From contig VZSF01007805.1 in the NCBI GenBank assembly GCA_013398295.1, forward strand, positions 1,174,333 to 1,238,332: a DNA stretch of 64,000 nt, read 5' to 3'. Under the pieces are notes generated by a model. The model did no database searches. It saw only the letters and a program-made list of their open reading frames with translations, and was not told where the DNA came from. Of this stretch, positions 39,001 to 51,000 are shown one piece after another. Position 1 is the stretch's first letter; every line of letters begins with the position of its first letter. This DNA comes from Chionis minor. Taxonomy: Eukaryota > Chordata > Aves > Charadriiformes > Chionididae. A program made the translations under genes and the position numbers.

Positions 39001-42000
39001 TTTTGCACTGAAGAAACATTTATTTCTGAAAGCAAACTTGCCTGTTTAAAGCATCTCACAAAACCCAAGTGTTTTGAATTTCCCCCAATTGGTTTGTTAT
39101 ACATGGAGTTAATTAAGCTGCTTTAAATGCAGGTCTCCTTTTGCATGTATTGAATGGTGATCACATTGAATAGATTAATTGATGATGAAGTGGATCCCTG
39201 CTGCTCAGTAATTGGCTTTATTATGGAGAAGTGGCTTAGTTCTTCTCTTTAATCCAGTTAAGGTGTCTACAGTTATTTTCAGTCAAATTTAAAATGACAG
39301 CTCATTATACGAGATTACTGCATGAAGGGCAACATGGCCAATTTAGTTTTATTTGTGTTAGGACCTTGTTTGAATTACACCACTGCAATGAAATCAATGT
39401 CTGTGTGCTTGGAGAGCTGGGTACATCAAGCAGTAACTCCTGACAAGGATGCAATTAATGCTTTGGGGAAAAGTCTGCTTATCTTTCTTATTGATACGAT
39501 TTTACACATGTCAATACTGGTTAGCATTAGAGTTTAAAATACTAGATTTTGAGCAGCATATAGGGGCACTATAAAAGCCAACAAAGCTTACAGTTGTTTA
39601 TTTCATCATTTGCTGTTTTCTTCTTTGGATAATGGAATCAATTTTACCTTTAAAACTTTAGACATTGAGGCGTTATTTGGATGTCCAACTTTGTAGAAAG
39701 AAAATGGTCATGGGTGTTTTTTTTCTTTTTGTTATTTTTTGGGAGAGTCTTTATTAGACAGAAGATTAAGAAAAAATATTAATTAATTGAATTCTGTTAT
39801 TGTGAGTCTTTCCAAACACAGCAGCAAGTAGATATTTCTTGGAAGTATTATCAATAAAATGGATCATAGCTGGAGAGGTGCTAATTTGCCTCATAGACTT
39901 AATTTACACTGCTGGTCCTGGTGTTAATCTGGTTACCTTTTACAGTAAAAGTCATTTATGTTAATAGGATTTGTCAAGTAGTTCCTTAGTGAATAATTCT
40001 AGCCATGCTGGCTTTTCAAAAAGGAGCTGATTAAAAATAAGGCACATCTATAGCAGAACTTGGGAAAATAATTCATGTATTTTGTTTATGAAGAGTACAC
40101 AAAAGGTAAGAGTAAGAAGATAATTTGGTTCTCAGTTAATAATGTAGAAACACAGTGCCAGCTTGTGCTCTTAGGTCTGTGAGAGAAGAATTTGAGTGGA
40201 AAGGGCCCTGGAGGGTGTTTTTAATTTGATGTCTCCTTGCACAGGCAAAGTGGTTATGATTGGAAAATAGGAATATTTTTGTTATGTGTTGAATTTTACA
40301 TACTGCATGTGTAGTTTTACTTTAATGTTTTGTATAAAACATATAAAAAAATTATTTACAGCTGTTTAGGCTTGAACTATAAATGTATGTTTTCATAGAT
40401 GTGTATCACCAACAAAATGTTGCAGAAAAACACTCCTTCATAACATCAGCTCCTGTGATAGATTTACGTCATGGAGCTCTGAATCGTGTCTTCTGAAGAA
40501 CATGTAATATTTTTGCTTTTGGGAAGGATTACTGTTGATGGGTTACTAAGTTTCCACCAAATCAGTGGAATCATCTTGCATGTGTGTCGCATCTCGGAGA
40601 CATCCTGGTAGAACTTGTGCAGCTTGCCAGGGTCTGGACTGTAGTTTTCCTACTGAAAATATACATGTGTTAGCTTTCCGGATGGGAAATCCTGGTAGGA
40701 ATCAATGTAAATGGTTTTCTTTTCAATGTTGTAGGAAGTGAAAGCTGCTGCCATGTTCACACTTCATCCCAATACACACCAGCTGGAGCTTGATTTAAAT
40801 CATAATTGAACTGATGGTGCTCTTTCTCCACTTAGACCATGACCACTATCCCAGTTTTCAAATACATCTTTTGGGGCCACTGCGGGCAAATATTTTGCAC
40901 ACTGAGATGTTGCAAGTGAACTTCCAGCAGTGTATATAAAGTGTACTGGGCAGCAGATCCACAGTTTCAAATACTGCTTGCTTAATTTATTTTTTTTTTC
41001 CCAGATGGAAGACGCTTTGTGATTTAACTGTTATTCAAGTGCAAGGAGCCTTGGTTTCATGAGGCAGAAAAGCAGTCATGCAAAATATTTGCGTAATGTT
41101 TGAGATACCAGAAAGGTTTGGTATGTGGTAGAAAGGTGCCTCTGCTCCTTCCTTCTCCTGTGGAGCTGAATTCCATTTGTGGGTGAGCTCGTGCATGTGC
41201 TTTTGGAAGTCCAAGGCTTATTCATGCTTTTGTCTCTGACCCATGGGGTGAGGATACTGTAAAGGCCTGGTGGAAGCCAAAAGGATGTAGCAGCTGTGGA
41301 GTGGGAGCAGTTAATTTAAAATAGCGGTTGCCTTTTTTGGTTTCTGATTTACGCCGAGTAACTGTTTGTGTCCTCTGACTGGGGCAATAGGGGCAAAGCT
41401 GCTTTTCGTGCCAGGAAAGACACAGCGAGGGGAGAAAATCTTCGTGAGAGCAGCCCAAGCGGGCAGTGCTTGGCATCAGCTGCGGCACTGCCGCTTGCCT
41501 CTCGGTGCGACGCCGGCGTCTGAATGGAGCCAGCTGTGGCTTATGTGCGTCGCAGGATCATTAATGTCTAAAATCCCTGCAACAAACTCACGCTTGTTTG
41601 TCGATACTGAACTCTGAAGTCCGGTGGGAGATCTGAAGTGCTGTTCCGCATGCTCATCCCCCTCTCCAGTGCAGTACCACTGTGGAGGATGCCCCTGGGA
41701 TGAAGAGCAGGCAGTGGTCGGCCCCTTCACCTCTCGGTGTGCGTGAGCCTCAGGAGGCTACTCTGTAATCGCCTCCCCTTTTAATTAATGGGCTATTAAA
41801 ACCAATTGATTTTATATCTTTTGCTCACTGAAAGTGATCGCTGGGTTGATGGGTTTGTCACAGCTTAATTTATGTCAGCATGCATGGTGTTTGAAGAAAA
41901 CAAACTGCCATTACAGAGTTCTTAGGGTTTTTTTTTTCCACACTTTTAATAATTTCTCCATTACTTGACTCTGAAGCATTATATGGGATGGAACTCGGAG

Positions 42001-45000
42001 GTCTCTGAGGCCTCCTTGGTCAAAATAGTAATTTTTATAGGGGTTAAAAAACCTTTTTTTTTCTTTTACAGGTTAAAAGAGGAGGTTCTTCCATTTATTT
42101 AGATAATTAAGGTGTTACAGCAAAATAATTCCATTCTATCCCTGTTTTAAAAGGGGTTTTTTTAGCTTTTAAGTATTTCCCCCCCCCCCCCCCAGTTGCT
42201 GATGTGTGTAGAGGTGATAGTTTCCTTATCCCATAATTACAGTTGCTTGGATTTGATGTAGCATGAATTCTCCTCTTGGTGGCATTTGCAGTTCTACTCT
42301 GAAGTCTTCTATCAGCACAGGTCTGGAACTACCTGAGGATGAGAAGGTGTGATGGGCCTGCGCCTGAGTAACTTCACAGCCCCTGGCATCAGCAGAGCTG
42401 TGCCCTTTCTGTCAGCTGAGGGTCCAAATCAATATTTCTTGTGACATCTAGCACAGAAGAACAGTAGCCCTTTTTCACTCGCCCATTGTTCGCTGCAAGA
42501 ACGACTTTGAGATATTTGGGCTTTTCTGTTTTGATTTGCCGCTTTTTCATTTTTAACATTTAGTCTCAATAAGCTATTGGGTTGATTTAAAAATAATAAG
42601 GGAAAAAGAATGCGAAGTCTAGGCAAGAGGGAGACTTTGGTTTTGAAAGTTATAAACCCCCGATATAAGCTGTGTTTTGGTTTTTCTCATTTTAAAATAA
42701 AATGGCTTAGAGCTTCAACACTAATGGTGTTACTTTAGAGAGATGCTTTCAGTGTTAGATGTAGTTGTACCTATTAAGTACGTCTGGAGAATGGTAGGAA
42801 AAATGAAATTGCATGCCAGCTTTAGTTTGGTCGGATCTCAGCATTTCCATTAGCCACGAGAGTGGCCATTTGGTACTTCCAATAGCTTGCTGCAGTAAGA
42901 AAACTATCAGTTCTTGACTTATTCATTCACTTCAACTCATCGTCCTGAAAATAAGTTACAGTTTTTCTGAGGAACTTTAAAATAACCCAGAAACCCTACT
43001 GTAAGCAGTGAGGAATGTTAAGTGTAGAATAAATAAGGTAATGAAATACGCCCGTGACACAGCCTGTGTTGCGGGCAGTCGGCGTGGCAGTGATGGATGT
43101 GCCCGAGTGCATGTAAACAGCGTTAAGCAGGGTCAGACGAACATTTTTGCTGTGCTAAATCACTGCCGATGTCTGGCAGGGGCTGTCCCCAAAGTGCTGA
43201 AGATAATTTGAGCCCTCTCTGGCCTTGAGGCAGCCTTGTGTCCCTCTGTGCTCCCCTGGGCCACCGAGGGGACAGTAGTGATTGCCCCGTGGGCAGCTGG
43301 TCGGGTGGGCTGGGAGAGGGGGGTCTGGGTTCGTGCAGCACTCTGTTCCCCTGAGCTCCTTGTGTCTCCCCAGTTGGGTGTCTTTGGTCATGAAACGCAG
43401 CCGGAAGCTGAGCGAAGTAAAAGGTGGCTTTACGAGTCGAGCTGAACAAATAGCTGATGGATGCAGCCACTTACGACGTCAAGTCACCTGGATTTGGGCT
43501 GCGTTGTCCTTCAAAAGCTATTTTTCTTTCTGTCTTACTCATGCTGCTGAAGTTTCCGGAAAGCACAAGTATATCATAGAACAGCCCACCTTGGAAAGGT
43601 CCTCAGAAGAGTATGTGGTCCACCCTTTGGTGTGAAAAGGAGCCTAGATGAGATCACCTAGCACCTTGTCCAGTCACATCTTGAGAACCTCCAGTGATGG
43701 GGACTCTACCGTGTCCCTGGGCACATTGTTCCAGTGATTGATAGCTCTCACTGTAATAAATAAATAAATTTGATGTATAAATACACATACGTTTATATTG
43801 TCAGCTGCATCACATAAAACTGACTATCCCTTTGCTGCTTTGGTAGTCATTTACGTGACAGGTGCCTCTTCTGTTCCATCTCCTCCTACCATCTTTCCAT
43901 AAGGGTATTTTTGAAGTTTAACTGCCGAGATGGGATGCCCGGTGGCAGAGCGAGCAGGGACGGGGACAGCGAGGAGCCTGTTGGCAGCACAGCCTTGTAA
44001 CTTGGCAAAAAGAACGAGGCGCAGCTCAGTTCCTCCAGCATCCTGGTGAGAAACCTGTGTCAGATGGGTAGGCTGGGAAGCGAAGTGTTACCGGGCTGTG
44101 CTATGGCTCCTCTTGCAGCCTGTTCGGAGCTGTGTCATGTACACTCTTTAAAATTGCCTGCATACCTCGGCGCATTGCTGGCTTTAGTGGAACAACATGT
44201 GGCCCTGTGCTGATGGGAATACCATCCTGCATAATACTCGACTGTTCAGTTTCTTCCAGCCGCATATTTTATTTTAACCGTTTGGTGCTGAACGCAGCAG
44301 AAGTTGGGCACATAAAAGTCAGAGTGTTAGATTGACTCTTCAGTTTTAATGAGCTGGGGGGAAGTTTAATTTGCTGGCCTGCTTTTTCCAAGCCCGTGCC
44401 AGAGACTTTTGACAGAAAGGGAAGATTAATGTTAGCGGGCTGAAGTACGGCGCTGATTGCCACAGAGCGCTCCAGGCCAGCCCACCAGTGGGACCGTGCT
44501 GCGATTTGCAGTACAAGGGAAGGCTTTGTCCGCTTTTATCAAACACCGCATTTCTAACTAGCTGCTTGCCAGAAAAGCACAGCGGGCGTGCTAGAAATAG
44601 CCCTTCCCCTGCGAGGGAACTACTTCCATGAGATGCAGGGCTAAATGAATTCTCCTCTGTTGCTCTGGAAAACAGATTCTATGCGTTATTCATCACAACT
44701 GAAACTTTCTCTTATAAAGATATGCTTTTAAGCAACTGTCTGCAAAAGTTATTAAAGCCAAATGTTCTGTTGGGACTAGAACTAGTCTTTGTAGGGTTTT
44801 GTTCAGGGGGAAAACCAAAAATGCAACGAATCGCTTCAGTCAAAGCCCAGATTGCCTGATTTAACTGTTTAAGCTAAGTGAAGTATAAAAGGTAAGTTAT
44901 AGTTAAATGGTGAAAATTAATGTGGGTGAACAGGGGGCTTGTAAAAATCACTAGCTGTATGGTGATTCGGACTTGAAGTGATTAGTTTAGAATTAAAGCA

Positions 45001-48000
45001 GCAAGCCTTTGAGAAATCTGTAAGAGTAAACTCTGTAAAGTATGATTTGCTGAGTATCTCGAGAAAGCAACGCTCCTTTCTTTCTTTTTATACGCTGTAA
45101 ATAGACTCTCCCTTTCCTTGACTATCAGGGGGCGGATGGCACATGGATACAGGTGTTGGAGTCTCCGTGAGCTGCTCGGGCTCACGGCACCACACAGGGT
45201 TAGTTAGTGTGCTTAGGAGCTCTGTGGTACCCTGCACAGGCAAGGCTATGTGAGTCCTGTTAGGAGCCCCCAAAATTTGCCAGGCGATAAGTAAATGGGG
45301 TGGTTATTGCTAGCAAGAACCATGATTGGTTTTTCAAGGCATAGAAAAGTGACTCTAAGTGAAAAATACTCATGTAATTTTATTAGTATCTATCAGTTTG
45401 GCCTCAGTTCCCCTCTTGCACGCTTCGTTAACTCATGTAAAGTCATTGCCTTTCCTACAGTCATTACTGCCTCATGCTGGTGAAAGTGAGAAAAGCTTGA
45501 GCTATGACTTGGTATTTGGATTTCCTCGAGTATTGGAGCATTGGAGCATGAGGTGAACCGCAGGTTCCTGACTGTGTGCAGTACTGGCTTATGTCTGATC
45601 ATGTTCCGTAATTAGTTGTCTTTTACTGCTAAATTGAGGGAGTATTTTTTTTTTCTTCTCCCTTCTTTAACATCAGTGCCTGCTGTTATGATTTTTTTTT
45701 TTTTAATTTTTTTTTTTTTTTTTTTTTTNNNNNNNNNNNNNNNNNNNNNNNNNNNNNNNNNNNNNNNNNNNNCAATTGCTTTTTTTATGATTTTTTTTTT
45801 TTTATTTTTTTTTTTTTTTTTTTTTTTTGGTACCTTGAAAGATGGATGATTTCCCATAACGATGTCACTTGGGAACCATATAACTTTAAGCCACGCCACG
45901 GGATGATTGTGCCAGGAAAGATGGAAAGTTGCTGGCAGGAATGAGGCAGTGCAGGATGCAGCTTTTGGAAGGAATGAATCCTTGTTGTGTTCCTCATCCA
46001 GTGGTGGAAAGGAGGAGCTGAGAGAAATGGAGGAAAAGTTGCGAGATGCTACCTGCATCTACACAGGAGGGATTTAGGGCTCTTTTGGATGACAGAGGGA
46101 CATGGGCAAGAGTGTAGCTATATTCTTTGCTGGAGACAAGCATCTATCCTCTGGACTTAAGGGGAGCGGGCAACACTGATGTGTTGGCAACATAGCTAAC
46201 TTTTGTAGACAAGGGTAGATTTGCTGTATTCTAGTGTTTTCCCATTTAAGACTGGTTTTGTGGCAGCTGTGCCTTGGGAATGCAGCCATGCCTGCTTGTA
46301 CAGCGGGTACGGCACAAACGGATTGAGCTGAATGCAGCGGGTGAGATAGCTCATTTGTTTATATGTCGTTTCTGGCCCTTTCATCTCCGTAAAGCAGAAC
46401 AAATCTGGCTTCTGACAATGGACTGCCAAATTTGGCTGACCAAGTCAGCAGAGCACAGCTTTCTGAGTGCTTGTGAACTTCTGACTGATGAATGAATGAC
46501 AGTTGTCTGAATTAATTGCGTTTATCAAGTTATGATAGATCAACAAGTTTTCCCCTAGTTCAAGATTTGTTTTTTCTTTGCTGTGAACTGCAGTTACTGG
46601 GCGGTTTGAAAATTGTTGTCATTTTCTCTTCTTCTACAGGGTCTGGAGTTGTACTTGCACACAAGGCTGATATACCCTCAACAGAGGTTTCTCCTCCAAG
46701 TCCTAGTCCTCTGAAAAAAAGCGGATCAATCAACTGGCCTTTCCCTGATAGAATTAAGTCTCCCAGGACTGTGAGGAAGCTGTCCATGAAAATGAAAAAG
46801 CTGCCAGAGCTGAGCAGGAAACTGAGTGTCAAGGGAACTTCAAGCCATACTAGTTCAGATAACCCTCCTTCCCTGCTGAAGGGTAGCTGCCGGGATACAA
46901 GCCATACAGTGTCTTTGCCATCTTCTGGAAACTCGACCACCACTGCCAGCAGGAATGTGATAAGTCGTTACCACCTCGACAGCAGCGTGTCGTCGCAACA
47001 CACCTACAAAAAGAAAAGCTCGAGGAGCTCCAAGTCCTTCAACAAAGGTGGCTACCTCAGCGATGGTGACTCTCCTGAACTTATAACAAAATCAGGTAAA
47101 CATGGGCATGAAACCAAGTGCGGGAAAGGAAAGGAGAGCCTGCCAAGCAACAGTGGTAAAACTGAAATAGATATTGATGCTTTCAGACATTATAACTTTT
47201 CTGATCAACCCAAGTGCTCTCAGTACATCTCTGGACTCATGAGCATTCACTTTTATGGTGCTGAAGACTTAAAACCACCAAGAATAGACTCAAAAGACGT
47301 CTTCTGTGCGATACAGGTTGACTCAGTAAACAAAGCAAGAACAGCCCTGCTTACATGTAGGACAGCGTTTCTAGATATGGACCACACGTTCAACATAGAA
47401 ATTGAAAACGCTCAGCACTTAAAGCTGGTGGTGTTCAGCTGGGAACCCACCCCACGGAAAAACCGCGTGTGTTGTCATGGAACCGTGGCTCTTCCCACTC
47501 TTTTCCGTGTGACAAAGACACATCAGCTGGCTGTCAAACTGGAACCAAGGGGGCTCATTTATGTCAAGCTGTCGCTCATGGAGCAGTGGGAGAACTCTCT
47601 TGATGGGCTTGATGCAGATCGGGAGCCTGTGATGTTCGGGGTAGATGCTCGAAAAGTTGTAGAAAAGGAAAACGCAGGCTTGATGGTGCCACTTCTGATG
47701 CAGAAATGCATTCTGGAGATTGAAAAGAGAGGCTGCCAGGTACTGTGCGTATTTTAGTCCGTGTTGTTAATATTTCTGTGTTGGGATAGCTGTTTTTCCA
47801 GAGCATGAGCAGCGAGGGGGGGCAAAGGGAGAAATTAAAAACACCTTCATGTGATGCTTTTTTTGCTTTGCTGCTGCTGCTGTTTGTTGAACATTGTAAT
47901 GTGGGAAGACTAACAGGACTGTGTGAAATCGATGCTTCCAACTCAGCCTTTCTGAAGGAGACACACACTTGCTCACAGTCGTGCTCTAGGGCCAGGGATA

Positions 48001-51000
48001 GTGAAACGAACCTGCAGCCCCCAGCATGTAGTCACCCTTAAAAAGCAGAGCTGAGGTGAGAACTCGAGAATTCCCGATTCCTGAGACACAGACCACTCTG
48101 TCAGGACATACTGTATCTACCTGCAAAAGTAAGAGTATAATGTTCCCCCTACCCAAAACCGAGGCATCGCGTGCAGTGACACAAAGCGATGAGGACGGGT
48201 CTTGTGACAAAACTTTACTCGTTGTGTGCAGCCTCAAGCCAACGTGCCAAAAACTCATCTCTGCCATTGCTTTGGTTGTGCGCAGCGTTAAGAGGCGGAG
48301 AAACTGAGGGGCTGCGTTGTTTCCCCATGTCACTGCTCCTTGCCTTTCTTCAGGTTGTTTCCACAATTAGGACAGGAGGTGAATGCTTTAAAGCAGCAGT
48401 GTCCCGTGTCTTCTCTTCATCCTAATACAGTTTATCGGTGGATATAACCTAATGGACAAAAATATGTATGAGAAATGAGGTATGGGAATGAATCCCCAGT
48501 CACGGATGCTAGACAAAAAGTCTGTTAGGAAGAAGGATGCACAGTCCTAAGGTGGGATGTTCCTCCTGGCAGTTGATTTGAAACTGGTGGGAGGACTCTT
48601 TCATGCTGTTCCACAGCATGTGTGAGCCTTCAGTTTCTTTTACACCTGTTCTTGCTCAGGCGAAATTGAGTAGAAATCACATCTACTACTGTTACTATTT
48701 TAAAGTGCTGACACATCGGTCCAGGTGTTAGAGATTAACTCTGCTGTTTATAACCTAGGTCATAAAATATAGACAGAAATAGTATTTCTGTGGAATTACT
48801 TTGCCGGAAGTCACTACTGATAACAAGCGCATGATTCTTAATTGTGAATGCTTCTCCTAACATTATACAAATCGGTGGAAAAGAGAAGTTTTATTCTTTC
48901 CAATGTGTGTGTCCCATGGTTGCGGAATTTTATTTTGGGCTTATTAGCACCTAGTCATGCAAATGATACTGGGTAATCAAGGCAACACTGGTAATGAAGC
49001 GATTGGGATATGAATTGTCTGAATGTACCTGGTGCTTTTGAGCATGAAATCTAATTTGTGTATTTGCCCATGGAGAACCAAAAATGCAAAATATACTGTT
49101 AACTTTTTGATTTAACCATGTGCTTGTCTGATGTTTGACATTCCTGTAGACTGCAGACTACTGGCATGGTGTGGCATCTCCACCTGCATTTCAGACATGG
49201 CCTTAGACAACTTTAGGGTGAATAGAAATTTCCTTAGGCAAATACTAGATTATATTTGGTCTTGGGAAAGCAGGAGTACGGATTTCATTGGGTAACTTTC
49301 CGTTTATTTAAACAGGAATTAATATATGGCCAGACAAATACTCTTGTTTATAAACCTAGATTTGCGTGGTCTAAGTCAGTACAGTCTAAGTCAGGGTGCT
49401 TTTTTGGTTTTTTGTGTCTTTTGAGTCCATGGTAGTTTTGGACTAGTTATTTACTGCTCGGTACACCTGCCTATAAAGTTCATTAAAATTAATACATTTA
49501 AGATGTATTCCTTAATATCGTAGGAGTGCTTTGTGTAAATCCTGTTGATGAAAATGAAAAGTAAATAATGATAAAATGCAAAATTTGAGCACATGAAAGC
49601 ACATGATTGAATTAGCAATTCAGTCCGGGAGTGTTGTGGTTTTCATTCCTGTCGTCTTGAGTGTGATAAATAACCCCTGCTTTGCATAAAACTTTTCATA
49701 CAGTTTGAAACACCTGCAGGTCAGCATCTTATAAATATCATAATCGAGTATTCATAATTCTTTTGAAACCCTAGTTACTGGTACCAAATATAATTTAAAT
49801 TTTGTTTACTATCTGGCTTCTTCTGTATTTCTTTATTTCCTAAGTTTGCATAAGAACGAAGTACTAAATGATTCTGATTTAAAACTTAGGTTCTGCCAAG
49901 TAAATACTTGGTAAACTCAGCACGTTCACTGTTACAGAAAACATGAGCGTTATTCACTTACCGCTTCACAGTCCCGACTGTGGCTCTTGTGTAATGTTTG
50001 ATAACATACATTATCATCGGATGTTGATGGTTTGCGCTCTTGGAGTTGCCTTAACTTACATTTCCAAACGGTTCTTTCTGTTGCACTTCCCTGACGAGAC
50101 AAAACATGATGTCAACAGTGAGTACCCTGTGCTGGAAATCCAACTGATGATTTTTTTTGTTGTTTTTGCTCCTAGGTGGTAGGCCTGTATCGGCTGTGCG
50201 GCTCAGCAGCGGTTAAGAAGGAGCTTCGCGAGGCGTTTGAGCGGGACAGCAAGGCTGTTACCCTCTCTGAAAGCCAGTACCCGGACATTAATGTCATAAC
50301 TGGTAATACAGTTTCTTGCGTCTCCTTTAATATAGAATTGTGCTGTGTTCGTAACGTACCTTTTAAAAGGTGAAGGTGTGCTCTGAACTGGTTTTCTGTT
50401 GTCATTTAACAAGCTATTAGCTGTGCTTTGTATTGCTGAAGGTTAGGGGAGAATGAGTGCAGTAACCTTGCAGGTGTGTAAATACAGAGCAGCAGTGATT
50501 TGGAAGGAGCCACCTTTAGCAGCTGCTTTACCCATCACAGAGAGAGGTGGGAGTCTGAAAGGAGCTGAGGTCCCCGGAGCAGGTTAAACCTCTGCTGGGG
50601 GTTTGTATTGGAGAGGATCTTGGAGAAACTGGGTTGTCATCAGGTGCATGCGCTGTGCCGGTTGCCCTACAACACAGGCTGCCGGGGAAGTGGTGGAATC
50701 GCCATCCCTGGAGGTATTTAAAAGATGGCTGGAGGTGGTGCTGAGGGACACGGTTTAGTGGTGGTTTTGGCAGTGTTACGTTGATGGCTGGACTCAGTGA
50801 TCTTAAAGGTCTCTTCCAACCTAGGTGATTCTGTGATTCTGTGTGATCCAAGGGCCATCTCAGATCAACCCATTGTCTTCCCTTTATGTTGGGGATTGTA
50901 GGATTTTTGGCAACAGATTTCCCATCATCTTAGGCAGGCTAGTTAGACCTGCAGGAACATGCCTTCATTTGATCGTCTGCTTCTTTTAAAACATAATTAA

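Larger units (their letters stand above)
37490..46639 (+). other. SYDE2: SYDE2 intron 2
   Basis: This 9150 bp intron is the longest of the gene. It holds a 15-base C-run (42179-42193), an old antisense CR1 fragment (43573-43758), the second assembly gap (45729-45772) within T-runs, and two AT-rich stretches dense in TAAT-type motifs (39090-39540, 41760-41900). No coding exon is recognised. Confidence 0.9.

Noticed and set aside
46516..46639. In-frame sequence before SYDE2 exon 3
   Set aside because: It precedes the CTTCTACAG acceptor and reads as intronic pyrimidine-rich sequence.
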